From Acinetobacter guillouiae CIP 63.46 (GTDB lineage: Bacteria; Pseudomonadota; Gammaproteobacteria; Pseudomonadales; Moraxellaceae), in the NCBI RefSeq assembly GCF_000368145.1, contig NZ_KB849284.1, positions 104,001 to 168,000 on the forward strand: DNA of 64,000 bases, in the 5' to 3' direction. Below, piece by piece: positions 1 through 9,791 of the stretch (the first letter of the stretch is position 1; the number at the start of each line of letters is the position of its first letter). Below the pieces are notes generated by a model. It was not told the origin of the DNA and did not search any database. It saw nothing but the letters and a program-made list of their open reading frames with translations. Both the position numbers and the translations under genes were made by a program.

Positions 1-170
1 TGTTTTAATTCTTTATGGGCATGAAACCCACGGGGAGCATCAGGTTTTACATTAAAAATATAATAAAGACGTTTAATATCAAAAGGGATACTTTTATTTG
101 TCTCTAAAACAATTAACGAGCCACGATGATCGCCTAAATCAGGTATTTCAATCCATTCAATTAAGCTCAT
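1..170 (-). CDS. fdtA: FdtA/QdtA-type dTDP-sugar 3,4-ketoisomerase (3' part cut off by window edge)
   Basis: Only the first 56 residues are in the window. They read as the start of a WxcM-like cupin, with the family motif RGFHAHK at residues 47-53 carrying metal or active-site histidines. FdtA and QdtA enzymes convert dTDP-4-keto-6-deoxyglucose to the 3-keto isomer, which is the committed step to dTDP-3-amino-3,6-dideoxy sugars (Fuc3N or Qui3N). The ATG lies 2 bases after the rmlA stop, so it is cotranscribed with rmlB-rmlA, which make its substrate. Whether it is the FdtA (galacto) or QdtA (gluco) type cannot be told from this fragment. Confidence 0.8.
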   Translation of the reverse strand, partial: MSLIEWIEIPDLGDHRGSLIVLETNKSIPFDIKRLYYIFNVKPDAPRGFHAHKELK

Positions 171-172
171 TC

Positions 173-1045
173 TTATTCATCCACCAAAGAAATCAAATAT
201 TGACCATAATCATTCTTACTCATGCTTTGACCAATTTCCAAAACTTGCTCTTTAGTTAACCAGCCATTATGTAGTGCAATTTCTTCTAAACATGCGACTT
301 TATACCCCTGACGTTTTTCAATGGTTTCCACAAACTGAGCTGCTTCAAGTAAACTTTCATGGGTACCTGTATCTAACCAAGCAAAACCACGGCCTAACAA
401 TTCCACGCTTAAATCACCACGCTCTAAATACATTTGATTTACTGTGGTAATTTCCAACTCACCACGGTCAGAAGGCTTTACATTTTTGGCAATTTGAATA
501 ACATCATTGTCGTAAAAGTACAAACCAGTGACTGCAAAATTTGATTTTGGATGTTTTGGCTTTTCTTCTAATGAGACAGCACGTTTCTGATCATCAAACG
601 CGACCACGCCGAAGCGCTCAGGATCTTTGACTTGATAGCCAAAAACTGTTGCACCTTTTTGACGCGCTACAGCCTGACGTAACATTGGTGTAAAGCCTTG
701 GCCATAAAAAATATTATCACCAAGCACTAAACAGACATTACTATCACCAATAAAATCTTCACCAATAATAAAAGCTTGTGCCAAACCATCTGGACTGGGT
801 TGTACAGCATAAGTCAGCTCAACACCGAACTGTGAACCATCACCTAATAAGCGCTTAAAACCGTCAATATCTTCAGGCGTACTAATAATCAGTACTTCTC
901 GAATTCCTGCAAGCATCAGTACAGACAAAGGATAATAAACCATAGGCTTATCATAAATGGGTAATAACTGCTTAGATACACCCTTGGTAATGGGATATAA
1001 ACGAGTACCTGAGCCACCCGCTAAAATAATACCTTTTGTTGTCAT
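173..1045 (-). CDS. rmlA: Glucose-1-phosphate thymidylyltransferase
   Basis: Makes dTDP-glucose from glucose-1-phosphate and dTTP in the cytoplasm, the first step of dTDP-deoxysugar synthesis. At 290 residues it has normal family length. It shows the nucleotidyltransferase signature GGSGTRL at residues 10-16, then [11 protein letters not shown], the metal-binding [10 protein letters not shown] segment and EEKPKHPKS. The start codon overlaps the rmlB stop by one base (TAATG), so the two are translationally coupled. No rmlC or rmlD is visible; the next gene is an FdtA-type isomerase, which points to a 3-amino-deoxy sugar and not rhamnose, although genes beyond the left edge are unseen. Confidence 0.96.
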   Translation of the reverse strand: MTTKGIILAGGSGTRLYPITKGVSKQLLPIYDKPMVYYPLSVLMLAGIREVLIISTPEDIDGFKRLLGDGSQFGVELTYAVQPSPDGLAQAFIIGEDFIGDSNVCLVLGDNIFYGQGFTPMLRQAVARQKGATVFGYQVKDPERFGVVAFDDQKRAVSLEEKPKHPKSNFAVTGLYFYDNDVIQIAKNVKPSDRGELEITTVNQMYLERGDLSVELLGRGFAWLDTGTHESLLEAAQFVETIEKRQGYKVACLEEIALHNGWLTKEQVLEIGQSMSKNDYGQYLISLVDE

Positions 1046-2103
1046 TATGCGCTTACACCTAATCGTTCACGTTGATAGCTACCGTCTTGTACACGACGGC
1101 ACCATTCTAAATTATTTAAATACCACTCTACTGTTTTCCGAATGCCTGTTTCAAAACTTTCTTCAGGAACCCAACCCAAATCTTTCTTAATCTTTCTTGC
1201 ATCAATTGCATAACGTAAGTCATGCCCAGGACGATCTTTCACAAAGGTAATCAATGTTTCATATGGTTGATGATTTGCCTGCGGTTTTAACTCATCCAAA
1301 ATTTTACAAATCGTTTTGACCACTTCAATATTTTGTTTTTCATTGTGACCACCAATATTATAAGTCTCACCCACCACACCTTCAGTAACAACTTTATAGA
1401 GTGCACGTGCATGATCTTCAACAAATAACCAATCACGAATTTGATCACCCTTGCCATAGATCGGTAAAGGCTTACCGTCTAAAGCATTTAAAATCACTAA
1501 AGGAATCAATTTTTCAGGAAAATGAAAAAGACCATAATTATTGGAGCAATTGGTGACAATCGTAGGTAAACCATAAGTTCTTTGCCATGCTCGGACTAAA
1601 TGATCTGAACTGGCTTTACTTGCAGAATAAGGAGAACTTGGTGCATAAGCTGTTGTTTCAGTAAAAAGATCTGTCGTACCTTCTAAATCACCATACACTT
1701 CATCGGTTGAAATATGGTGAAATCTAAATTGTTGCTTTTGCGAATCACTAAGCGCTAACCAATATTTTCGAGCCACTTCCAATAAGGTATATGTACCCAA
1801 AATATTAGTGGTAATAAATTCAGCAGGTCCATCAATTGAGCGATCTACATGTGACTCTGCAGCTAAATGCATCACCACATCAGGCTTAAATTCATCAAAA
1901 GCTTGCGTTAATTTTCCTGTATCACAAATGTCAATTTGCTTAAATTGGTAACGTGAGTCTGAATCGACTTCTTTTAAAGATTCTAGATTTCCAGCATAAG
2001 TCAGCTTATCAATATTTAATACTTCATCATTTGTATTTTTTATAATATATCGTACCACTGCTGATCCAATAAATCCTGCACCACCAGTCACCAAAACTCT
2101 CAT
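1045..2103 (-). CDS. rmlB: dTDP-glucose 4,6-dehydratase
   Basis: NAD-dependent short-chain dehydrogenase family enzyme that turns dTDP-glucose into dTDP-4-keto-6-deoxyglucose. The 352-residue protein has the Rossmann motif GGAGFIG at residues 7-13, the catalytic TDE triad at 133-135 and the YxxxK pair at Tyr159 and Lys163, all intact. It is the first gene of the leftward rmlB-rmlA-fdtA operon and is divergent from wza across a 0.4-kb spacer, the usual arrangement at the export end of Acinetobacter capsule loci. Confidence 0.97.
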   Translation of the reverse strand: MRVLVTGGAGFIGSAVVRYIIKNTNDEVLNIDKLTYAGNLESLKEVDSDSRYQFKQIDICDTGKLTQAFDEFKPDVVMHLAAESHVDRSIDGPAEFITTNILGTYTLLEVARKYWLALSDSQKQQFRFHHISTDEVYGDLEGTTDLFTETTAYAPSSPYSASKASSDHLVRAWQRTYGLPTIVTNCSNNYGLFHFPEKLIPLVILNALDGKPLPIYGKGDQIRDWLFVEDHARALYKVVTEGVVGETYNIGGHNEKQNIEVVKTICKILDELKPQANHQPYETLITFVKDRPGHDLRYAIDARKIKKDLGWVPEESFETGIRKTVEWYLNNLEWCRRVQDGSYQRERLGVSA

Positions 2104-2502
2104 ACCCTACATCCTGCAAATCATTTTTTAATAAATCTAATAGTTAAAATGTTCCAATAACAACTTCATCAAAACACCAAAATCATTTTTTTACAAAGGA
2201 TGATTTTCATCCACTTTTACACTAAAAAGATTATATCCAAACTCAGCCTAAAATCATATATTAAACGGCTTCCAGCAAAAACAAAATAATTTTGATTTTC
2301 ATCACCGATTACCGTTGATGAGATACTTTATTCTTTTTAAATTACAAAATCATTGAATAAATACAAGTCAACACACTTCTTTTTCGATTTTAATACAATT
2401 ACCTCCCTACAATAAGATATCCAACCTAGTTTTTTTAGCTTACAATTCGTTTTCAAGATGAGATTCTAAGCAACAACGCAATATAAAATAAGGGTTTTGA
2501 AT
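2104..2502. promoter_or_regulatory. Divergent intergenic region between capsule sugar genes and wza
   Basis: This very AT-rich 0.4 kb must hold the promoters of both capsule operons. A short hairpin (GGATGA, 3-base loop, TCATCC) lies at 2198-2212. A TACAAT hexamer near 2439-2446 is a possible -10 for wza, without a convincing -35. I see no JUMPstart-like motif and no open reading frame worth calling. An AAGG ribosome-binding site at 2490-2493 serves the GTG start of wza. Confidence 0.5.
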
Positions 2503-3603
2503 GTGAAGTATCCGCACACATCACTGTTTACAATTTTAGCTATTTCGATTTCTTTTTCTGGTTGTACTATCACTTCAGGACTTCAAACCTACGATCTACC
2601 AGAACAAGGCCATTATAAAACTGATCAAGGTGCGGAACTTTCTGTTATACAGCTCAATCAAAATAACATTCCAAATCTAAATAAGGCTGATCAACTCAGT
2701 TCAAATAATATTGTTTCTTTATTTCATCATCAGCAAAGTATTTATCGTCTAAGTGCTGGTGATGTCCTCTCTATTCAACTTTGGGCATATCCAGAAATCA
2801 CACCACCAATTCAAGATAAAAGTACGTCCTCTGTAGGTTATCCAATTGACATGGAGGGTTATATACAGTTACCACTTGTTGGCCGTGTACATATTGCTGG
2901 AAAAACTTTAGCTGAAACCAATCGCTTTTTACATAATCAATTTGCTAAATATCTAAAACATCCTGATGTGGTTGTTCGAGTACTTTCTTATGAAGGACGT
3001 CGTTACTTTGTTAATGGCCAAGTGATGAAGGGCGGTCAATACAATCTAAATGATCAACCTATCAGTATCTATACAGCATTGGGCCAAGCGGGTGGAGTAG
3101 ATACTAAAACAGGTGATACAACCAATATCCAACTGATCAGAAATGGGCAAACCTACAACCTAAATACGATTCAGTTAGAAAAGCAAGGTTTATCTTTACA
3201 TCAATTATTGATTCAACCCAACGACACAATTTTCGTCAATTCTAAACAAGATCAAAAGCTCTATGTCATGGGTGAATCAAATAAAAGTCAAGCCCTTGTT
3301 TTACGTGATCAAGGCATGACCTTAAGTGATGTACTTGGTGAAAGTGAGGGAATTAGCCCATATTCTGCCAGTGCTGCACGAATTTATGTGATGCGTACTG
3401 ATTTAAATACCAAGCAATCTACAATCTATCAACTCAATTTAAATAGTATAGGAAACTTTGCTTTAGCGAATCAATTTGCCATGCAAAAAAACGATATTGT
3501 CTATATTGATGCAACAGGTCTAACTCGCTGGCAACGTGTTATTGGGCAAATTGTACCTTTTGCCAGTGCAATTTATTCTTTCCAATTATTAGGGAACAAC
3601 TAA
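2503..3603 (+). CDS. wza: Outer-membrane capsule export lipoprotein Wza
   Basis: Octameric outer-membrane channel for capsule export. An upstream TTG is in frame at 2497, but the AAGG site sits 8-9 bases before a GTG at 2503, so the GTG start is preferred and gives 366 residues. The N-terminus is a lipoprotein signal with the box FSGC and acylated Cys21. The Poly_export domain follows (RLSAGDVLSIQLWAYPE onward), then two SLBB-type repeats (YFVNGQVMKGGQY; KLYVMGESNKSQ). The C-terminal TRWQRVIGQIVP segment is the amphipathic helix forming the membrane barrel in this family. The gene is 4 bases upstream of wzb. Confidence 0.95.
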   Translation: MKYPHTSLFTILAISISFSGCTITSGLQTYDLPEQGHYKTDQGAELSVIQLNQNNIPNLNKADQLSSNNIVSLFHHQQSIYRLSAGDVLSIQLWAYPEITPPIQDKSTSSVGYPIDMEGYIQLPLVGRVHIAGKTLAETNRFLHNQFAKYLKHPDVVVRVLSYEGRRYFVNGQVMKGGQYNLNDQPISIYTALGQAGGVDTKTGDTTNIQLIRNGQTYNLNTIQLEKQGLSLHQLLIQPNDTIFVNSKQDQKLYVMGESNKSQALVLRDQGMTLSDVLGESEGISPYSASAARIYVMRTDLNTKQSTIYQLNLNSIGNFALANQFAMQKNDIVYIDATGLTRWQRVIGQIVPFASAIYSFQLLGNN

Positions 3604-3607
3604 TTTT

Positions 3608-4036
3608 ATGGATATTAATAATATTCTTGTTGTATGTGTTGGCAATATTTGTCGAAGCCCAATGGCTGAATTCTTTTTAAAACAAAGTCATCCAAATTTA
3701 AACATTGAGTCAGCAGGTCTTTCCGCTATGGTTGGGCATTCAGCAGACAACAAAGCCATTGCTTGTATGGACAGTCTCAATATTGATATGCGCAGCCATA
3801 TTGCACGACAAATTAATGCGGAACTGATCAAAAAAGCCGATCTTGTTCTAGTGATGAGCAAAAACCAATCACAACATATAGAACAAAAATGGCCCTTTGC
3901 TAAAGGTAAAGTATTTCGCTTAGGACATTGGCAAGGTCAAAATGTGCCTGATCCATATCAACATGATCAAGCTTTTTTTGATGAAACATGTAAAAATATC
4001 CAAGTTTATGCCAATGACTGGCAATCACATCTATAA
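3608..4036 (+). CDS. wzb: Low-molecular-weight protein tyrosine phosphatase Wzb
   Basis: Cytoplasmic phosphatase that dephosphorylates the Wzc C-terminal tyrosines, so cycling capsule polymerisation and export. The CX5R active-site loop is CVGNICRS, with catalytic Cys10 and Arg16, and the general acid is Asp115 in the DPYQHD motif. Its 142 residues match the family. It lies between wza and wzc in the same orientation with small gaps (4 and 22 bases), the normal wza-wzb-wzc order. Confidence 0.96.
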   Translation: MDINNILVVCVGNICRSPMAEFFLKQSHPNLNIESAGLSAMVGHSADNKAIACMDSLNIDMRSHIARQINAELIKKADLVLVMSKNQSQHIEQKWPFAKGKVFRLGHWQGQNVPDPYQHDQAFFDETCKNIQVYANDWQSHL

Positions 4037-4058
4037 ATTTTAAATTAGTTGTTAACTT

Positions 4059-6254
4059 ATGAATCAAAATTTACAAACTAATGATGATACGATTGACTTA
4101 AAAGAGTTATTTTTCTCTTTAATCGCTCAATGGAAAGTGATTGTACTTTGTGTCATTTTAACCTTAATCTGTGCCTTACTTTATTTACGCGTTACCTCTC
4201 CAGTCTATTCCACTGATGCAATGGTTCAAGTTGAAGACGGTAAAAGTGCTGCCTCAGCTGCTTTAATGGGTGAACTCAAAGATATTGCTGGCGGCTTAGG
4301 GCAAAAGTCTCCTACTGATGCCGAAATTGAAATCTTAAATTCGCGCCTTGTACTTGGAAAAGTGATTAATAATTTGAATTTAAATATTCAAATTCAAGAT
4401 AATGAAGATACTTTTTTACATAAGTTAATTTCCAAAGAAAAAACTCAGCTCAGTTATAGTGCTAAAGCAGTTGATTTTCAAAAAAATCAGTCTAGCTTTT
4501 CGATTTTAAAGTTGGATATTCCAGAATATTATTCTGATAAAAAGCTTACTTTAAATTTTATAAATAAAAATCAGTTTAGTTTGAGTTATCAAGATCAGGT
4601 TGTATTCAAAGGCAATTTAAATCAGTTCAACCAAGCTCAAGACAATAAAGGATTATGGTCAGTCCAAATTAACAGCCTAAACCCATTTCAGCAAGATTTT
4701 ACACTCACTAAGCTTGCACTTCCTTCAGCAGTTAAACTGATGCAAGAAAATTACTTAGTTGCTGAAAAAGGTAAAATGACAGGTGTGATTGGCCTGAGTT
4801 ATAGCGGAAGTGATCAACAACACATTACTCAAGTTCTCAATAATATTCTGAGCGTTTATCATGAACAGAATATTGAACGTAAAACTTTAGAATCTAAACA
4901 AACTTTACGTTTTCTCGATCAACAACTACCTGAGCTAAAACAGCAACTTGAAGAATCAGAAATTAAATTTAATAGATTCCGTGAACAATACAATACTGTG
5001 GATGTCACTCAAGAATCAGAGTTGATGTTAAAGCAGAATATTGAATTAGAGAAAATGCGGATAGAATTAAAGCAAAAACAAGCTGAATACTCTGCTAAAT
5101 ATACTCCTGATCACCCTTTAATGACAGAGATCAATGCACAACTCGCAGCAATTGATAAGAAGTCTATTGAACTGAATCAAGCCATTAAACGCTTACCTGA
5201 AACTCAACGCCTATATTTACAACTCTATCGTGATGTGAAAGTCAATACAGAACTCTATACATCACTATTAAACAGCTACCAACAATTAAAAATTGTTAAA
5301 GCAGGTGAAATTGGTAATGTTCGTATCATTGATACTGCGGTAGAGCCAGTTAAACCAATAAAGCCTAAAAAATTAATTGTGTTACTTCTTGCAATTTTTG
5401 TGGGCGGATTTATTGGTGTTGTTATTGCATTATTGCGTAATATGCTTTCATCAGGGATTAAAGATTCTAGCCGTATTGAAAATGAACTTGATCTACCCGT
5501 CTATGCCACTGTGCCTCGCTCTCCGATTCAAGAAAGCCGAGTACAGTTACTGAAAAAGAAAAAATCGATTCCTATTCTTGCTGCTAAAAATAGTGAAGAC
5601 ATTGCCATTGAAAGCTTACGTAGTATTCGTACTACCATTCACTTTGCTTTAAACACAGCTAAAAATAATATTATTGCGATTTCAGGACCAGCTCCAGAAA
5701 TTGGTAAATCATTTATCTCAACGAACCTCGCCGCGATTTTTGCACAAGGCAATAAGAAAGTCTTATTGATTGATGCAGATATCCGTCGAGGCTATTTACA
5801 TAAATATTTCAGTCATGACACTTCACCTGGTTTAACTGAATATTTAGCAGGACAAAGCACGCTTGAACAATGTATTGTTCATTCAAATACCGTAAACCAT
5901 TTAGATTTTCTGCCGCGTGGTAAAAATCATAATCATGCTTCCGAAATGCTCAGTTCAGATCGTTTTAGCGAATTATTAGAACAACTTTCTCAGCAATATG
6001 ATCATATTATTATCGATACACCGCCTATCTTGGCGGTAACTGATGGCATCATCATTTCTCAATTTGCTGGTGTAAACCTTGTGGTTGCACGTTATGCAAA
6101 AACACAAATGAGAGAATTAGAATTAGCCATTAATCGCTTTGAACAGGCGGGAAGCAAAGTGAATGGTATTATTCTCAATGATGTCCGAGCAACTGTAGGC
6201 GGTAATTATGGCTATAATTATGCTTATGCCTACACCGCTTCCAAAGATGATTAA
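4059..6254 (+). CDS. wzc: Capsule tyrosine-protein kinase / co-polymerase Wzc
   Basis: Inner-membrane BY-kinase that controls capsule chain length and export. Two membrane segments (about residues 30-50 and 437-458) flank a large periplasmic Wzz-type domain with coiled coil. The cytoplasmic kinase has Walker A GPAPEIGKS at 543-551, Walker A' VLLIDADIRRG and Walker B IIIDTPPIL near 650. The tail holds five tyrosines on every second residue (717, 719, 721, 723, 725), the autophosphorylation cluster acted on by Wzb. The 731-residue length is normal. A strong terminator follows 18 bases later. Confidence 0.96.
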   Translation: MNQNLQTNDDTIDLKELFFSLIAQWKVIVLCVILTLICALLYLRVTSPVYSTDAMVQVEDGKSAASAALMGELKDIAGGLGQKSPTDAEIEILNSRLVLGKVINNLNLNIQIQDNEDTFLHKLISKEKTQLSYSAKAVDFQKNQSSFSILKLDIPEYYSDKKLTLNFINKNQFSLSYQDQVVFKGNLNQFNQAQDNKGLWSVQINSLNPFQQDFTLTKLALPSAVKLMQENYLVAEKGKMTGVIGLSYSGSDQQHITQVLNNILSVYHEQNIERKTLESKQTLRFLDQQLPELKQQLEESEIKFNRFREQYNTVDVTQESELMLKQNIELEKMRIELKQKQAEYSAKYTPDHPLMTEINAQLAAIDKKSIELNQAIKRLPETQRLYLQLYRDVKVNTELYTSLLNSYQQLKIVKAGEIGNVRIIDTAVEPVKPIKPKKLIVLLLAIFVGGFIGVVIALLRNMLSSGIKDSSRIENELDLPVYATVPRSPIQESRVQLLKKKKSIPILAAKNSEDIAIESLRSIRTTIHFALNTAKNNIIAISGPAPEIGKSFISTNLAAIFAQGNKKVLLIDADIRRGYLHKYFSHDTSPGLTEYLAGQSTLEQCIVHSNTVNHLDFLPRGKNHNHASEMLSSDRFSELLEQLSQQYDHIIIDTPPILAVTDGIIISQFAGVNLVVARYAKTQMRELELAINRFEQAGSKVNGIILNDVRATVGGNYGYNYAYAYTASKDD

Positions 6255-6272
6255 TAACAAATAATGAAGAGA

Positions 6273-6297
6273 AAGCCAGATTCTATCTGGCTTTTTT
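6273..6297 (+). terminator. Intrinsic terminator after wzc
   Basis: A perfect 9-bp stem (AAGCCAGAT and ATCTGGCTT) with a 3-base loop, followed by a T run. It closes the wza-wzb-wzc transcript. Confidence 0.9.
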
Positions 6298-6444
6298 GTG
6301 CCAATTTTTTGATCAATATAACTGTATATTTTTAGTTGTCGTCATCAGATAACTATATCGTTTATGATGAAGAAGTTATATGCTTGAGCAGATTATGCTA
6401 ATGATCAAATTAGCCTCTTAAAAGATTAAAATTTGGAAATTTTT

Positions 6445-7152
6445 ATGAGTAAAGCCTTACCCATCGCAATTGCTGTAATCTTAGGTGGTGCTGCACTTGT
6501 ACCTGTTTATTATGCATCTCAACATCCTGCTGATGTAAACAGTCACTCAATGTCAAAAAATGCTAAACCTGTAGAAAAAATTAGTTATGCACTTGGTTAT
6601 GAAGTTGCGAGCCAAACGCCACCTGAAGTCGATGTGAATACATTTATCAGCGGTATTCGTGACGGTCATGCTAAAAAGCAACGTGCCTATACAGATGAAG
6701 AATTACAAGCTGCGTATGTTGACTTCCAAAAAGAAATGCAACAAAAGCAATTACAACAAAGCAAAGAAACAGCTTCATCAAATGACTCATTCTTAGCTGA
6801 AAATGCGAAAAAAGAAGGTGTTAAAACAACAGCTTCAGGATTGCAATATAAAATCACCAAAGAAGGTACAGGTAAACAGCCTGCTGCTACTTCACAAGTC
6901 ACGGTACATTACAAAGGTCAGTTGTTAGATGGCAAAGTATTCGACAGTTCATATGATCGTGGTCAACCGGTTGAGTTCCCTTTAAACCAAGTGATTCCAG
7001 GTTGGACTGAAGGTTTACAACTGATGAAAGAAGGCGGTAAAGCAACCTTATATATCCCTGCAAAATTAGCTTATGGCGAACAAGGTGTTCCTGGCACGAT
7101 TCCTCCAAACAGCACTTTAATTTTCGATGTTGAACTTGTTAAAGTGAAATAA
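6445..7152 (+). CDS. fkpA: FKBP-type peptidyl-prolyl isomerase FkpA (membrane-anchored or secreted)
   Basis: Isomerase that helps fold envelope proteins. A TTG at 6433 is in frame, but the ATG at 6445 has a GGA site 7 bases before it and starts a hydrophobic segment ([20 protein letters not shown]), so the ATG is used here (235 residues). An FKBP_N dimerisation domain with helices spans roughly residues 45-115 and the FKBP_C catalytic domain the last 95, with [16 protein letters not shown] and [12 protein letters not shown] typical of active FKBPs. It is the customary neighbour of the capsule locus in Acinetobacter and is followed by a close paralogue. Confidence 0.9.
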   Translation: MSKALPIAIAVILGGAALVPVYYASQHPADVNSHSMSKNAKPVEKISYALGYEVASQTPPEVDVNTFISGIRDGHAKKQRAYTDEELQAAYVDFQKEMQQKQLQQSKETASSNDSFLAENAKKEGVKTTASGLQYKITKEGTGKQPAATSQVTVHYKGQLLDGKVFDSSYDRGQPVEFPLNQVIPGWTEGLQLMKEGGKATLYIPAKLAYGEQGVPGTIPPNSTLIFDVELVKVK

Positions 7153-7160
7153 CATTTAAG

Positions 7161-7187
7161 AAAAGGAGAGATTTACTCTCCTTTTTT
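7161..7187 (+). terminator. Intrinsic terminator between the two FKBP genes
   Basis: A 10-bp stem (AAAAGGAGAG and CTCTCCTTTT) with loop ATTTA and a T run. It lies just before the ATG of the second isomerase gene, so some readthrough is possible. Confidence 0.85.
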
Positions 7188-7198
7188 GGATTTTAATT

Positions 7199-7888
7199 AT
7201 GAAAAAAACACTTATTGTGCTTAGTCTTAGTCTGCTGAGTAGTGCAGCTTTCTCAGCGCCGATTAACAATAAAAGCTCCCAACAAGATCAACTGGGTTAT
7301 AGCTATGGCTATGTCATGGGCCGTACCAATGCAGATACCTTAAAACAAATTAATTTAAATGCCTTTATCCAAGGGATCAAAGAAGGTTCTACAGGTCAGA
7401 AAGCAAGCTTAACTGATGAAGAAATGGCAAAAGCACTTGCACAATATAAACAGCAAACCGAAGCAAAACAAATGCTAGAGTTTAAACAAGCTGCAGATGT
7501 AAATGCCAAACAAGGTGAAGCTTTTCTTGTAGAAAATGCAAAGAAAACAGGTGTGATTACTCGCCCAAGTGGTTTGCAGTATAGTGTTTTACAGCAAGGT
7601 ACTGGAAAATCACCCTCAGCAAAATCTAAAGTCTCTGTAAACTATGAAGGTCGTTTGCTTGATGGTACTGTATTTGACAGTTCTTTTGCACGAAATGAAG
7701 CGGTAGAATTTCAAGTTAGTCAAGTGATTCAAGGCTGGACTGAAGGTTTGCAACTGATGAAAGAAGGCGCGAAATATCGTTTCTTTATTCCAGCGAAACT
7801 TGCCTATGGTGAGATTGGTGCGGGTGATGCGATTGGCCCAAACAGCACATTAATCTTTGATGTAGAACTATTAAAAGTTTTACCTTAA
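7199..7888 (+). CDS. Periplasmic FKBP-type peptidyl-prolyl isomerase (FkpA/FklB paralogue)
   Basis: Second FKBP isomerase of 229 residues. It has a classic Sec signal peptide (about residues 1-19, ending AAFSA), an FKBP_N helical domain with YSYGYVMGRT, and a catalytic domain with VNYEGRLLDGTVFDSS and [15 protein letters not shown]. It is clearly homologous to the upstream fkpA product and probably arose by tandem duplication. The two genes are separated by a terminator, so they may be expressed separately. The periplasm is the expected location; specific clients are unknown. Confidence 0.9.
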   Translation: MKKTLIVLSLSLLSSAAFSAPINNKSSQQDQLGYSYGYVMGRTNADTLKQINLNAFIQGIKEGSTGQKASLTDEEMAKALAQYKQQTEAKQMLEFKQAADVNAKQGEAFLVENAKKTGVITRPSGLQYSVLQQGTGKSPSAKSKVSVNYEGRLLDGTVFDSSFARNEAVEFQVSQVIQGWTEGLQLMKEGAKYRFFIPAKLAYGEIGAGDAIGPNSTLIFDVELLKVLP

Positions 7889-7915
7889 GTTAAATGTGAA
7901 ATAGCTTTTAAAATA

Positions 7916-7944
7916 AAAACATCGCTCAATTGCGATGTTTTTTA
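7916..7944 (+). terminator. Intrinsic terminator after the second FKBP gene
   Basis: Stem AAAACATCGC / GCGATGTTTT with a 6-base loop and a following T run. The rest of the spacer up to murJ (about 200 bases) shows nothing I can name. Confidence 0.85.
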
Positions 7945-8152
7945 TGCTCTAATAAAAATCTTATCGCATTTCATAGACGTAAATTCATTCCTTGGTCAAA
8001 CTTACAGTACTGTATCTTATATTTAGAATTTAAATTCTATCCTACACGCTATGGACGACATCCTTGTCACCATGCGCTAGATACAGAATATATGATTAAA
8101 TGATGCTCAAAGTAAAAGCTATCTCATTTATATTCTATTGATTGGTCTTAAT

Positions 8153-9694
8153 TTAGTGCTTTAAATGTCTTGGTCTAAAACCTGCTGCAAGTAGAGCAAC
8201 ACCATAAGCCACAATACCGACTAAACATAATCCGACAACTTCAAGAATTCGAAGCCATTGCGAAGCTGCACCATCATACCAATTTAAAGCAAACCATAGC
8301 GCACCAATCATCACGATATTGGCTATGGCAAATTGAACGAATAATTTTTTCCAGTGCGCACCAAAACGGAAAATATTTTTCTTATGTAAATAAAAATATA
8401 ACATCCCTGCATTGACCAAAGCTGAGCCTGAAGAAGCAATGGCTAAGGCCATATGCTCAGCTTGCCAATCAATCAATTTAAAAATACCAATAAAGATAAT
8501 GTTTAAAATCGCATTGGCTGCAACCGCCATTAAGCCAACACGTACAGGTGTTTTGGTGTCCTGAATGGCATAAAAACCTGGTGCAAAAACTTTAATCAAC
8601 ATAAATGCCAGTACACCGCCACTCATACATTGCAGTGCCATAGCGGTCATTTGCGTATCACGTGCATCAAAAGCACCATGCTGGAAAAGCGCTTGAATGA
8701 TCGGCGTAGATAACATGAACAAAGCAATGCTGGCTGGCACACCCACCAAGACAATCACGCGTGCAGCCCAATCCAACATTCTACGGAACTTGGCCTGATC
8801 TTGTTCTGCTTTACTCACGGAAAGAGACGGAAGAATCACGGTACCAATCGCAACACCAATCAATCCAAGTGGTAACTCGGTCATCCGCTCGGCACTATAT
8901 AACCATGACACCGAACCATCTTGCATGAATGACGCCCAAATTGTATTTAGTAATAAGTTAATCTGAGTGACTGATACACCAAATAAAGCGGGCAACATCA
9001 GTTTTAAAATTCGATCTACACCCTCATGTTTAAAATCAACTTTAGGTGGAATCAGTAATTTTTTATTCCATAATTCAGGGATTTGAATGGCAAGTTGTAA
9101 AACCCCTGCCGCAACCACAGCCCATCCTAAAGCCATGATCGGTTGAGCCATATGCGGGGCTAACCACCAAGCACCAGCAATCATTGCCACGTTGAGTAAG
9201 ACAGGCGAAAACGCTGGCGAAGCAAAAGATCCATAACTATTCAAAATACTGCTGGCAAATGCAGTCAACGACATAAACATAAGATAGGGAATCGTTAAAC
9301 GAAACATATCTACAGCCAGATCAAATTTTGCAGGATCATTATGAAAACCAGGTGCATAGACATACAAGATCACAGGCGCAATGATCATACTGATCAAAGT
9401 TAACAGTGACATCACCATTAACAAACAGCCAAACACACGACTAATCAGAATCTGTACTTCCGCATGCAGTTTTGTAGTTTTATATTCGGTGAGTACCGGG
9501 ATAAAGGCTTGCGAAAAAGCCCCTTCTGCAAATAAACGCCTGAAAAAATTGGGAATACGAAAAGCAACCACAAAGGTGTCAAAATCCTTACCTGCCCCAA
9601 ATACATTGAGCAAAACCATATCTCGGACTAAGCCCAAGACTCGTGACAACATGGTCATTGCACTGACTATAAAGGTGGATCGCCACAGCGCCAT
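8153..9694 (-). CDS. murJ: Lipid II flippase MurJ (MviN)
   Basis: Inner-membrane flippase moving lipid II to the periplasmic face for peptidoglycan synthesis; MOP superfamily. The open frame begins with a GTG at 9703, but the ATG at 9694 has an AGG 8 bases upstream and gives the usual start MALWRSTFIVSAMTMLSR (513 residues). There are about 14 hydrophobic helices along the whole length. The conserved segments RVLGLVRD, FRIPNFFRRLFAEGAFSQAF and FAPGFYAIQDTKTP are present. It is followed in the same orientation by no other gene; ampD lies upstream in the same direction, about 0.1 kb away. Confidence 0.95.
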   Translation of the reverse strand: MALWRSTFIVSAMTMLSRVLGLVRDMVLLNVFGAGKDFDTFVVAFRIPNFFRRLFAEGAFSQAFIPVLTEYKTTKLHAEVQILISRVFGCLLMVMSLLTLISMIIAPVILYVYAPGFHNDPAKFDLAVDMFRLTIPYLMFMSLTAFASSILNSYGSFASPAFSPVLLNVAMIAGAWWLAPHMAQPIMALGWAVVAAGVLQLAIQIPELWNKKLLIPPKVDFKHEGVDRILKLMLPALFGVSVTQINLLLNTIWASFMQDGSVSWLYSAERMTELPLGLIGVAIGTVILPSLSVSKAEQDQAKFRRMLDWAARVIVLVGVPASIALFMLSTPIIQALFQHGAFDARDTQMTAMALQCMSGGVLAFMLIKVFAPGFYAIQDTKTPVRVGLMAVAANAILNIIFIGIFKLIDWQAEHMALAIASSGSALVNAGMLYFYLHKKNIFRFGAHWKKLFVQFAIANIVMIGALWFALNWYDGAASQWLRILEVVGLCLVGIVAYGVALLAAGFRPRHLKH

Positions 9695-9791
9695 CGTATT
9701 CACCTAGTTAAAATAAAGTCGCTATTGTAATTAAATATTCTTAAAATTGCGTTGTTAAATCATAAACAGACGCTTATTTACTTCACTTGTT

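Noticed and set aside
2497-2502. TTG start for wza
   Set aside because: The ribosome site would be 2-3 bases away; the GTG at 2503 has better spacing and gives a normal lipoprotein signal.
9381-9707. A 108-codon plus-strand frame inside murJ
   Set aside because: Shadow of the strongly conserved murJ N-terminal coding sequence.
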